Source: Ferrovum sp.
Lineage (GTDB): Bacteria; Pseudomonadota; Gammaproteobacteria; Burkholderiales; Ferrovaceae
Direction: 5' to 3'
Assembly: GCA_027450105.1 (NCBI GenBank)
Contig: DAIDKJ010000029.1
Coordinates: 1-12,072, forward strand
DNA length: 12,072 nucleotides
Positions 5,309 to 12,072 of this stretch are shown in pieces. The position numbers and the translations under genes are program-made. The notes beneath the pieces were generated by a model, which saw only the letters and a program-made list of their open reading frames with translations, was not told where the DNA came from and did not search any database. Position 1 is the stretch's first letter; the number at the start of each line of letters is the position of its first letter.

Positions 5309-7105
5309 ATGAAGGGTTGGCGTCATTGGTATGAGCAGATAGAAATCCTGTTCTGGGATTCATTGACCAAAAAACTCTCTGCCTTTACTGTGGTCTTTTT
5401 GTTTCAATTGGCTGGACTATTCCTGTTATTTTGGCAAAACCATCGCGTGGAAGCTCTACTGGCCGGGGTATCACTCACCCCAGCCAACCAACAGGCCGTG
5501 CAACAAACCATGGCAACCACCCAACTGGGCATGCTGGGATTGACTCTGATGTCTCTGGTTTGCACGGTCTTCATCATCTGGTATTTGCGTCATCTGATCG
5601 TCAAGCCCGTTAACCGCATCGTCGCCTTGCTACAGGAAATGGGCAAGGGTGAAGGAGACCTGACACGCAATCTTCCCCTGTCCACGCACGATGAAATCCG
5701 GGTCTTGTCCGAGGCCTTCAACCAATTCCTGTTCAAATTGCGCGAGATCATCCGTTGTATCCGGCGCCAAGGGGTCAACATCGCCGCCGAGTCGGCCCGC
5801 GTCAGTCACCTGATTGATAATACGGCAAAGGTTTCCTCTCACCAGGACACCTTGACCCAGTCGGTTTTTGATGCCAGTGAAAACGCCACACAGGTGATTC
5901 AACAGGTGGATGATCATACCCACGGCATTGCCAGCGCGATGGCCTCCAACCTGGAAAAATCCCGGCACTCCGAACTGGAAATGCAGCACGCTTCTTCCCA
6001 AATCGATACCATCGGGCAGCTATTGGAGCGTTTCATCCTCAAGGTGGATGAGCTCAAAAGCAGTTCCAGCAGTATTCGCGACATTGTCCAACTTATTCGG
6101 GAAGTATCCGATCAAACCAACTTGCTGGCGCTGAATGCCGCCATCGAGGCCGCCCGAGCGGGTGATGCCGGACGCGGATTTGCCGTGGTGGCGGATGAAG
6201 TCCGTCGCCTGGCAGAACGGGTACACGAGGCCACGGAAGAAATTTCCCGCAGCATCAACACCGTGACTCATCTGGTGGAGGAAACCACCGTAGAAAGTCG
6301 CAGCATTCACGAGGCACAGTCCACCGCTCAGACCCTGATCCATTCTGCCTCCAAACTCTTCATGGAAATGGTTCACGATTTTGAAGCAGCTGATAGCCAA
6401 TTAAGCCGCATTTCCAATGCCACCAACGAAATCAGTCAGACCAATCATCAAACCCACGCCCATGTCACCGAAATCCGGCAGATGGCAGTGCAAATCAACA
6501 CCAGCATGACCGAGTCTTTGAACAACTCCAATCACCTGCGTCTTTCCACTGAGAAAATCCAGGAAATGGTGGCGCAATTTCGCATCGGAGCAGGAAATTT
6601 CGATTTCAACCTGGATCTGGTGAAATCCTATCGTGACCGGTTGCAGGGGATGCTCGAAGGCATGGCGCAGCAGGGACTCTCCCTGTTTGACCGGGACTAT
6701 CGCCCCATCCCCAACACCAAGCCGCAAAAATACAGCACCAACTATGACCGGGAATTTGCAAAGCAAATCCAGCCGGTCATCGACGAAGTGCTGCAACAGG
6801 CCAAAGGGGCCACGTTTGCCCTCTGTGTAGACGTCAATGGCTATGGGCCCACACATAACAGCAAGTACTCCCAGCCCTTGACAGGCCATCCGGAGCAAGA
6901 TCTGGCGCATAGCCGGGACAAGCGGATTTTTAATGATCCCACAGGCTTTCGGGCCGCACAAAGTACGCAACCCTGCCTGTTGCAGACGTACATGCGCGAT
7001 ACCGGGGAAATTTTAAGTGATCTATCTATGCCCATACTGGTACAGGGCCAGCATTGGGGCGCCTTACGGGTTGGGTTTGTACCGGAAAGCCTGATTGCGG
7101 AATGA
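5309..7105 (+). CDS. Methyl-accepting chemotaxis protein with C-terminal sensor-like domain
   Basis: A 598-aa chemoreceptor that would signal to CheA/CheW and the flagellar motor. Order of parts: short cytoplasmic N-terminus, TM1 (about 25-43), a periplasmic loop of only about 30 residues, TM2 (about 73-93), HAMP (about 94-150), a coiled-coil signalling domain with the conserved hairpin tip DQTNLLALNAAIEAARAG (268-285) and GFAVVADEVRRLAER (290-304), and an unusual C-terminal domain (about 435-598). That domain contains YRPIPNTKPQKY, VDVNGYGPTHN, KRIFNDPTG, LLQTYMRDTGE and HWGALRVGF, a set I recognise from the tails of other proteobacterial receptors and take to be a PAS/Cache-like sensor in the cytoplasm. 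With so little periplasmic sequence, sensing is probably internal. No CheR-tethering NWETF-like tail is seen. Ligand unknown. The gene converges on the ApbE gene, 73 bp away; I see no clear terminator between them. Confidence 0.93.
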   Translation: MKGWRHWYEQIEILFWDSLTKKLSAFTVVFLFQLAGLFLLFWQNHRVEALLAGVSLTPANQQAVQQTMATTQLGMLGLTLMSLVCTVFIIWYLRHLIVKPVNRIVALLQEMGKGEGDLTRNLPLSTHDEIRVLSEAFNQFLFKLREIIRCIRRQGVNIAAESARVSHLIDNTAKVSSHQDTLTQSVFDASENATQVIQQVDDHTHGIASAMASNLEKSRHSELEMQHASSQIDTIGQLLERFILKVDELKSSSSSIRDIVQLIREVSDQTNLLALNAAIEAARAGDAGRGFAVVADEVRRLAERVHEATEEISRSINTVTHLVEETTVESRSIHEAQSTAQTLIHSASKLFMEMVHDFEAADSQLSRISNATNEISQTNHQTHAHVTEIRQMAVQINTSMTESLNNSNHLRLSTEKIQEMVAQFRIGAGNFDFNLDLVKSYRDRLQGMLEGMAQQGLSLFDRDYRPIPNTKPQKYSTNYDREFAKQIQPVIDEVLQQAKGATFALCVDVNGYGPTHNSKYSQPLTGHPEQDLAHSRDKRIFNDPTGFRAAQSTQPCLLQTYMRDTGEILSDLSMPILVQGQHWGALRVGFVPESLIAE

Positions 7106-7178
7106 CCGGTGGGATATTGAGCGTCCTGAGGTTGAGCAGCCTGCGGTCCTGCGCGGCGCGCCCTGTTCAGTGTAGCGA

Positions 7179-8177
7179 TTAAGCGATCAGATGCGCCGTA
7201 ATGCCTTGCGGTGTGACGAAAATCGCCTGCTCGGCACCCGCTGCCCGCAATAAACCCAGGCGTTTGGCTTGCGGCACCATCAACAGTGCCGTGGATAGTC
7301 CGTCGGCAATCATGCCCGAGCGGGCAACGACCGATACTCCCTGCAACGCGGGCGCAGTCATCCCGGTGCGCGTGTCGAAAATATGGGTAAAGCGCCCGGC
7401 GGGATCCAGCACGGTGCCATAGCCCCCCGAGGTAGCCACACACCGATCCACCACTTCGATGGTGTCCAGCGCTTCGTCGGGATTGGCGGGATTGGCCAGC
7501 GCCAGGCGCCAGGCTGTGCCATCGGGTTTATGGGAGAGCGCCAGGGGTTCCCCCATATCCACTAACATGCGGTCAAACCCATAGGCGCGCAAGACCTCGG
7601 CCACGCGATCGGTGATATAGCCCTGTGCCCCCCCGTTCAGGGTCAGTCCCATACCGGATTGCTGCAGACGGATATGGCCCTGTTCGGGATGCAGGCTCAC
7701 GGCCCGCCAATCCACCAACGCCAAGGCCGCTTCCCGGGCCGCAGGCGAGGGTCCGGCTGGGTCCGCACCGGGCTGGCTGAAATGACGCTGATACAAGGTC
7801 CACAGGGGCTGAACCGTCGGGTCGTAAACGCCGTCGCTCAATTGCGCCAGATGCAAGGCGCGCTGCAGCAGACGCATCAAATCGGGCGGTGCCCCATGGA
7901 GCTCACCGTCCCGATTGAGACGCGATAGGGCACTATCCCTGCGCTGCAAACTGAAAACAGACTCCAGACGCGCCAATTCGGCCAGTGCTGCATGGATGGC
8001 CGCCTGGGCGCGTCCCTCCTGCTGATGATACAGTCGAATGGTGGCGGGTGCCCCCAAAGCCTCGCCCTCCCACAGGGCCATCTGCACGGAAGGCCGTGTC
8101 CAGTAGGCCGTGAGTGGAATCCCTACCCCCAAGGCCATCAGGGTTAAGAACCGGCGCCGCTGCGGAATCAAAGCCAT
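7179..8177 (-). CDS. apbE: ApbE/NosX-type FAD:protein FMN transferase
   Basis: A 332-aa periplasmic enzyme that moves FMN from FAD onto a threonine of a partner protein, with Mg2+. The N-terminus has a twin-arginine signal (RRRFL at 7-11, then a hydrophobic stretch), so it should be exported by Tat. ApbE landmarks: YDPTVQPLW (118-126), LNGGAQGYITDRV (180-192), MLVDMGE (204-210), CVATSGGYG (246-254), THIFDTRTG (264-272) and the metal-site region ADGLSTAL (291-298). The LNGxAQGYxTDRV and VDxGE variants are those I associate with the NosX subgroup, which serves NosR. GAGGAGAG (8190-8183) lies 5 nt before the ATG. The gene starts 39 nt after the stop of the NosR-like gene, which is its obvious substrate and operon partner. 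Length and motifs are complete. Confidence 0.92.
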   Translation of the reverse strand: MALIPQRRRFLTLMALGVGIPLTAYWTRPSVQMALWEGEALGAPATIRLYHQQEGRAQAAIHAALAELARLESVFSLQRRDSALSRLNRDGELHGAPPDLMRLLQRALHLAQLSDGVYDPTVQPLWTLYQRHFSQPGADPAGPSPAAREAALALVDWRAVSLHPEQGHIRLQQSGMGLTLNGGAQGYITDRVAEVLRAYGFDRMLVDMGEPLALSHKPDGTAWRLALANPANPDEALDTIEVVDRCVATSGGYGTVLDPAGRFTHIFDTRTGMTAPALQGVSVVARSGMIADGLSTALLMVPQAKRLGLLRAAGAEQAIFVTPQGITAHLIA

Positions 8178-8216
8178 GAATACTCTCCTCGAGCAGATTG
8201 CAGTGCAAGCCCCTCC

Positions 8217-10355
8217 TCAATCATGGGAAGCCACGCTGCGAATGCGGATGGTTTTTCCCTTACGGGCATAGAGAAGCTTGGGGGAACAGCGATTATCATC
8301 ATGAAAGACGCCCACGCAATCCAGACACTGAAAACAAGCGGTATAGACAATTTCACCTGTGGGTTTGATGGCCTGATACTGGCAAAGGTTTTTGCATTTT
8401 TGGCACGGCTTGCCGCACTCGGGAATCCGTGGCAACCAGTTCCAGCGGCGCAAATGCCCTCCCAAGGCCATGAGCGCCCCCAAGGGGCAAAGAAAGCGGC
8501 AAAAGAATTTATAGACGAAGGCGCCTGCTCCCAACATCAAGAGTGCCCATAACAGGTACGGCCATTCCCGCTGGAAGCCCACCGTAATGGCCGTTTTGAA
8601 AGGTTCCACCTCCACCCCCCGCTCGGCCAGGGTAGGCCAGGCAAAGGCGCTGAGGACCAGAACCCCCAAGAGCAACAAGGGAATGCGGGACAGCCAAGGC
8701 AGCCAGACGGCAGGCAGATGGCGCTGGGGCAAGCGCGCCAGTTGCGCCGCAACCCCTACGAACTCTTGCAGGGCACCAAACGGGCAGAGCCAGCCACAAA
8801 AGGTGCCCCGTCCCCAAACGAGCCAACTGATGAGGGTAAACCCAATGAGCAACAGGGATATCGGGTCATACAAGAAACTGCTGAGATTGCCCCCAGCGTG
8901 AAGCGTTTTGACCGCCCCGGTAACTTGGACGATGGACAGTTGCCCCTGTGCATGCCAACCCAGATAAACCAGCGTAAAAGCCAAAAACCCCAGACGAAAC
9001 CCCTTGAGCCGCCTTGGGTTCCTGCTGATGGCTTGGGGGCGCAGCAACACGGCTGTCAGCAGGAGCAAGGCTATGGCAATGACCGTCAAATCTGGCCAAC
9101 GCGCCTGCCAGGCCTGCACCCACTCCGGCAAGGGTTGCGGGGGATATTCCACCAAATGGGCGGGTAAGGTGTAGGACAGCGTGATCTGTTTTTTGGTGAT
9201 CTGGGACATGATAGCCCCATGGGTGCGCGTGACGGTCAGATCGAAGGTCATGGGCTGGCCCATGTCCAGTCCACTATGGGGAATGCCCGCAACGATCAGG
9301 GCCGAGGTCATCCCCTGCAAGGGGGGGATTTTGGCTTCGTCCATGTTGGCGTCACGCAGTTCGTAGGGCAGACCGTTTTGGGTCAACTCCAGACGCTGGG
9401 GCACGCTTCCGGGGGTAAAGTCCTCCTCTACCAGAGCATACCGTCCCCGCGTGGCAATCCAGAAGACGGGGCGATCATCCTGCAGGGTGGATTGAAGCGC
9501 CTTCCAACCGGCCTCACCCAACAGGTTTTTGCCCACCAGAGGCGCATTGAGATAGGCCACATACAAGTCTGCGAAAAGGTCTTGCGGATGACGCAGGGCT
9601 TCTTCGTCCTCCCCTGCGTTGTCCGTCCCCGCAAACAAGTGCTCCAGATCGCCATTGCTCAACACCACATGCTGGATATACCCTTTTTGCAGCAAGGTCT
9701 GAAAGTCCATGGGATTAAAGGGCACAGGTTTCAACACGGCCGGCAACGCCGAACCGCTGCGGGGCGCAAAGCCCAGCTTGGCGCGCGCCACCACCAGGGC
9801 GGCATTGAGAATGGTCTGATTGACCACCCGGATGGAAGCCGTGGCTTTGGCCACACCATCCACCACCACCCGATGGGACCCACCTCCGGCTGATCGGCTT
9901 TGGTGACCATAACCGCTGGCCACTGTCACCTCCTGGGCCAGGTTAACACCTTCGTATTGTTTGAGAAAATCGATGAGGGGGCCAGGCCCCAGCCCACTAA
10001 GGAACACCGGCTCGTGTTGATGCACCAGCTCCACGCTCTGGTAGTTGCCTTTGGCATCCAGTTCCACCAGCAAATCGATGGGGCTTCCCTCAAACCCCGG
10101 AATGGGGGCTAAATCTTCGGTTTCAAACACGTAGCCCACGGGCGTATTACCCGTAGCGGCTTGATCATACAGCGGCCACACGGGAGGATCCTTGAGCTTG
10201 TCACCCACGCGCAGGGCGCTGCCACTGGCACTGGCCGCCCCTTCTCGAGCCACGCGGTCCTTGTAGCGTTGCACGACATCGGCCTGGGATAATTCGCCGG
10301 CCAGTACGCTAACCTGCAGGCATAAGAGCAGAAGGAAACGCAAGCAATGGATCAT
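8217..10355 (-). CDS. nosR: NosR/NirI-family membrane flavo-iron-sulfur protein
   Basis: A 712-aa inner-membrane protein. Parts in order: signal peptide (1-20, cleavage near LAG-E); periplasmic FMN-binding domain with DGVAKATAS (166-174), Thr172 being the expected covalent flavin site; a further periplasmic region; about five or six membrane segments (about 424-438, 453-467, 498-514, 556-572, 598-615); two CxxxCP motifs, CGWLCPFGAL (520) and CRFLCPLGAL (619); and a cytoplasmic ferredoxin-like tail with cysteines at 647, 651, 654, 658 and 674, 677, 680, 690. NosR passes electrons from the membrane towards nitrous-oxide reductase and is needed for its expression or activity. Here nosZ is not adjacent, so the acceptor may differ. 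The start is uncertain: ATGs at 10355 and 10373 and a GTG at 10427 are in frame, none with a good ribosome site; I chose 10355 for the cleanest signal peptide. Confidence 0.88.
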   Translation of the reverse strand: MIHCLRFLLLLCLQVSVLAGELSQADVVQRYKDRVAREGAASASGSALRVGDKLKDPPVWPLYDQAATGNTPVGYVFETEDLAPIPGFEGSPIDLLVELDAKGNYQSVELVHQHEPVFLSGLGPGPLIDFLKQYEGVNLAQEVTVASGYGHQSRSAGGGSHRVVVDGVAKATASIRVVNQTILNAALVVARAKLGFAPRSGSALPAVLKPVPFNPMDFQTLLQKGYIQHVVLSNGDLEHLFAGTDNAGEDEEALRHPQDLFADLYVAYLNAPLVGKNLLGEAGWKALQSTLQDDRPVFWIATRGRYALVEEDFTPGSVPQRLELTQNGLPYELRDANMDEAKIPPLQGMTSALIVAGIPHSGLDMGQPMTFDLTVTRTHGAIMSQITKKQITLSYTLPAHLVEYPPQPLPEWVQAWQARWPDLTVIAIALLLLTAVLLRPQAISRNPRRLKGFRLGFLAFTLVYLGWHAQGQLSIVQVTGAVKTLHAGGNLSSFLYDPISLLLIGFTLISWLVWGRGTFCGWLCPFGALQEFVGVAAQLARLPQRHLPAVWLPWLSRIPLLLLGVLVLSAFAWPTLAERGVEVEPFKTAITVGFQREWPYLLWALLMLGAGAFVYKFFCRFLCPLGALMALGGHLRRWNWLPRIPECGKPCQKCKNLCQYQAIKPTGEIVYTACFQCLDCVGVFHDDNRCSPKLLYARKGKTIRIRSVASHD

Positions 10356-10462
10356 AGGGTGATGATTAAGCATGGCAAAATTTGGCGGCATGGTACAACA
10401 GCGTACCCATTGAGGGAGCACATGCACAAATCATGCCCAAATCTGAGGGCTGGCGGATTAGA

Positions 10463-10490
10463 GCAGGGCGATCCGGGCGGAGCGCCCTGC
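10463..10490 (-). repeat. GC-rich hairpin between porin and nosR-like genes
   Basis: An 8-bp perfect inverted repeat, GCAGGGCG and CGCCCTGC, with 12 nt between. The loop can extend the stem (TCC/GGA around GCCC), giving about 11 pairs with one mismatch. No T-run follows on either strand. It lies downstream of the porin terminator and about 108 bp before the nosR-like start. It could be a backup stop, an mRNA end structure or a leader element. Confidence 0.55.
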
Positions 10491-10492
10491 GC

Positions 10493-10519
10493 GATGCATA
10501 AGATGCATAAGATGCATAA
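10493..10519. repeat. Three tandem copies of a 9-bp unit containing ATGCAT
   Basis: GATGCATAA occurs three times head to tail without mismatch (10493, 10502, 10511). Each copy holds the 6-bp palindrome ATGCAT. The array sits between the porin terminator and the GC-rich hairpin, inside the likely nosR-like upstream region. Confidence 0.85.
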
Positions 10520-10543
10520 AAAGACCCCGCCTTGCGGCGGGGC
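10518..10543 (-). terminator. Rho-independent terminator of the porin gene
   Basis: Read on the minus strand: CCCCGCC, loop GCAA, GGCGGGG, then TCTTTTT. This is a perfect 7-bp GC stem with a T-run, 28 bp past the porin stop. It should separate the porin transcript from the nosR-like gene downstream. Confidence 0.88.
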
Positions 10544-10570
10544 TGATCATGTCTGAGGGGATCAAAAAAA

Positions 10571-11845
10571 TCAGAAGGAGTGCGTCATCCCCAAGGCCAG
10601 GGCGTTCTGCACGGCATTTCCAACAGCCGCAACGTTTGCAGCGCCGTCGTTATACAGTGCGTTCCAGCCACCAACCCCTTTGCCATCGGAACGATCGGCC
10701 AACACCCACACGCTGGTGGATTTGGACATGGTGTACTTCAGACTGACGGAGGAAACCGTGGGAGTGACATTGCTCACGTTATCCTTCATGGACACGTAGT
10801 TCACGACACCCTGGAGTTTGGGCGTAAAGTTATAGCCCAGACCCACTTCGTAGCCGGTGGAGTCCACGCAGGTGGAAGGGCTAAGAATAGAGGATTCCAC
10901 AACACCAGCCCCAGCCGTGCAATTGGGCACCCCAGAGGTCTTGAAGGTGTTGACCTGAGCCGCGAACAGCCAGTCGTTCCAGTTGTATTTGGCGCCTACC
11001 AAACCCTTGGTCAGGGTTTCGGCCGAGGGATTTACCAGCCCAATCGCCCCACCCGTCAGAGGATTGCTCGCAGCATTGGTGTTATGCATGACTTCGTACC
11101 CGGCGTTCAGGTTCAAGCCATTGGCCGCATAGTTGATCAAGGCGTTGAATCCAGAATTGGGGCCCATGCTACCGGCTGCTCCACCAAACACATAACCCAA
11201 CTGGATGGTAGTGTCATAGAACTTGGTGCTTTTCCAGGTAATCATGTCGTTGGTGAACACACCCACCATGGAATTGTTGGCAACCCCAGAACCGTAGGCC
11301 AGCTGACCATTCAGGGCCAGAGAGCCCGAGTGGGCCACGCGCGCGCCATTGAGGAAGGACTGAACGAACAGGGGATCCAGTTGTTGCCCGGCATTCACTT
11401 CCCCAAAGGCGCCCGACAAGCCGACGATAGCCCAGCGATCGAACATGGGGCTACCGTTGTTCATGCCCTTCGGAAAATAAATGGACTGGCCCATCTGACC
11501 ATTGGTGAGGGACAGATCGCCTTCCAGTTTGAAGTTGGCCTTCATGCCGTTGCCCAGATCTTCGCTGCCTTTGATCCCCAGCAGGCTGGGCATCCAGATG
11601 CCGTCGGCCATGGAGGTCACATTGCCACCGGTGGTGCCCCCCGGCGCGCCATTTCCGGCAGCGTTGGAAACAGATACAGCCGACATATCCGCAATCCCGT
11701 ACAAGGTGACATCGGCTTGTGCCAGGCCAGAAACGGCCAGCAGGGCGGTGGCGGCCAGCAGACTGAAACGACCAGCATATCCCCCGCGTAGCGCCTGGGA
11801 TGCCTTCCCCTCAGAAGAAGAAACCATCATTGTATTGTTACCCAT
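10571..11845 (-). CDS. Outer-membrane porin (betaproteobacterial Porin_4 type)
   Basis: A 424-aa outer-membrane beta-barrel channel for small hydrophilic solutes. The N-terminus is long, then a hydrophobic stretch (27-43) and a cleavage site LAQA-D (44/45). The mature protein opens DVTLYGIAD, the hallmark of betaproteobacterial general porins. LLGIKGSEDLGNGMKANFKLE (88-108) is the typical second-strand region, DRWAIVGLSGAFGEVNAGQQ the third. Alternating polar and apolar residues continue to the end, which closes with MTHSF; a terminal Phe is the usual BAM signal. Cys309 and Cys326 lie in a likely outer loop and could form a disulfide. GGGAGGA, 7 nt before the ATG, fixes the start despite internal ATGs at codons 6-7. 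A clear terminator follows. Solute preference cannot be read from sequence. Confidence 0.93.
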   Translation of the reverse strand: MGNNTMMVSSSEGKASQALRGGYAGRFSLLAATALLAVSGLAQADVTLYGIADMSAVSVSNAAGNGAPGGTTGGNVTSMADGIWMPSLLGIKGSEDLGNGMKANFKLEGDLSLTNGQMGQSIYFPKGMNNGSPMFDRWAIVGLSGAFGEVNAGQQLDPLFVQSFLNGARVAHSGSLALNGQLAYGSGVANNSMVGVFTNDMITWKSTKFYDTTIQLGYVFGGAAGSMGPNSGFNALINYAANGLNLNAGYEVMHNTNAASNPLTGGAIGLVNPSAETLTKGLVGAKYNWNDWLFAAQVNTFKTSGVPNCTAGAGVVESSILSPSTCVDSTGYEVGLGYNFTPKLQGVVNYVSMKDNVSNVTPTVSSVSLKYTMSKSTSVWVLADRSDGKGVGGWNALYNDGAANVAAVGNAVQNALALGMTHSF

Positions 11846-11927
11846 AAATTAATCCTCCCGGACATTCTCTCGTTGTGAGTCAAGTTAAATTCGTAGTGTG
11901 ACAGCCCACAGGCCGCGCCTTGTGAGG

Positions 11928-11943
11928 AGCATGAATCATGCCA
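11928..11943 (-). promoter_or_regulatory. Sigma-54-like -24/-12 element or 13-bp palindromic operator upstream of the porin
   Basis: On the minus strand TGGCATG-ATTC-ATGCT has the GG-N10-GC core of sigma-54 promoters (consensus TGGCACG-N4-TTGCW, two mismatches). It would start transcription near 11917 and give a leader of about 70 nt. The same bases form a perfect palindrome, GCATGA-T-TCATGC, so it could instead be a repressor or activator site. I see no sigma-54 activator gene in the window. Confidence 0.4.
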
Positions 11944-11962
11944 TTCTCATAAAAAATTCATC

Positions 11963-11986
11963 ATTCCTTAATAATTCCTTAATAAT
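11963..11986. repeat. 11-bp tandem repeat in the porin upstream region
   Basis: ATTCCTTAATA occurs twice head to tail (11963-11973 and 11974-11984), followed by two bases of a third copy. The 11-bp period puts both copies on the same face of the helix, which suits a protein binding side by side. The region is strongly AT-rich compared with its surroundings. Confidence 0.75.
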
Positions 11987-12008
11987 CATTTAGTTTTTTA
12001 GTTTTCAA
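11979..12008 (-). promoter_or_regulatory. Possible sigma-70 promoter of the porin
   Basis: On the minus strand TTGAAA (12008-12003), 18 nt, then TATTAA (11984-11979). The -35 has five and the -10 four consensus bases. The -10 lies inside the 11-bp tandem repeat. It is an alternative to the sigma-54-like site; the leader would be about 125 nt. Confidence 0.3.
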
Positions 12009-12072
12009 GAATTCCGCCAAAGGACTTTTTAGTCTCGCCAATCACCAGGAATACAACAGGTGTTGCACATTG

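Noticed and set aside
7106..7178. A bidirectional terminator between the convergent chemoreceptor and ApbE genes.
   Set aside because: The gap is GC-rich (it includes GGCGCGCC) but I find no stem with a T-run on either strand.
9219..9893. A 224-codon plus-strand frame.
   Set aside because: It is antisense to the NosR-like gene and has no supporting signals.
10580..11791. A 403-codon open frame on the plus strand opposite the porin gene.
   Set aside because: It is the antisense shadow of a high-GC gene. It has no ribosome site, no recognisable motif and a residue mix typical of shadows, while the minus-strand porin is complete.

Overview
The window looks like ordinary chromosome of a motile Gram-negative bacterium, most likely a betaproteobacterium. 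The reasons are a Burkholderia-type DUF2844/DUF3443 gene pair, a porin of the 'xxVTLYGxxD' (Porin_4) type ending in Phe, an AceK, and a sigma-28-like promoter in front of a chemoreceptor. I cannot name a genus. I see no rRNA, tRNA, CRISPR array, transposase or integrase, and no sign of recent insertion.

Layout, left to right. (1) On the minus strand, a DUF3293 gene is followed 30 bp later by aceK (isocitrate dehydrogenase kinase/phosphatase), whose 3' part runs off the left edge. (2) Divergent from these is an OmpR-type regulator (1820-2551) that has a threonine where the phospho-accepting aspartate should be. (3) A plus-strand group (2720-4855) holds a DsrC/TusE-like protein, a secreted DUF2844 protein and a DUF3443 lipoprotein. 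The first two overlap by 16 nt, and the second and third are 7 nt apart. The DsrC-like protein lacks the universal C-terminal cysteine, and the lipoprotein carries two DTGS/DSGS motifs laid out as in pepsin. (4) After a 453-bp non-coding stretch with a sigma-28-like promoter comes a methyl-accepting chemotaxis protein with almost no periplasmic domain and a C-terminal sensor-like domain. (5) On the minus strand, a NosR/NirI-type membrane flavo-iron-sulfur protein is followed by an ApbE/NosX-type flavin transferase with a Tat signal. (6) Upstream of these, also on the minus strand, is a porin gene with a clear intrinsic terminator and a 227-bp upstream region rich in repeats and palindromes.

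How the parts may work together. AceK sets flux between the TCA cycle and the glyoxylate shunt. The ApbE-like protein would attach FMN to the periplasmic domain of the NosR-like protein, giving an electron conduit across the membrane. No nitrous-oxide reductase gene lies beside the pair, so its electron acceptor is open. The DsrC-like/DUF2844/DUF3443 unit is the least understood part of the window and the best candidate for something new. The regulator with the altered receiver lies directly upstream of that unit, but a link between them is only inference from position.
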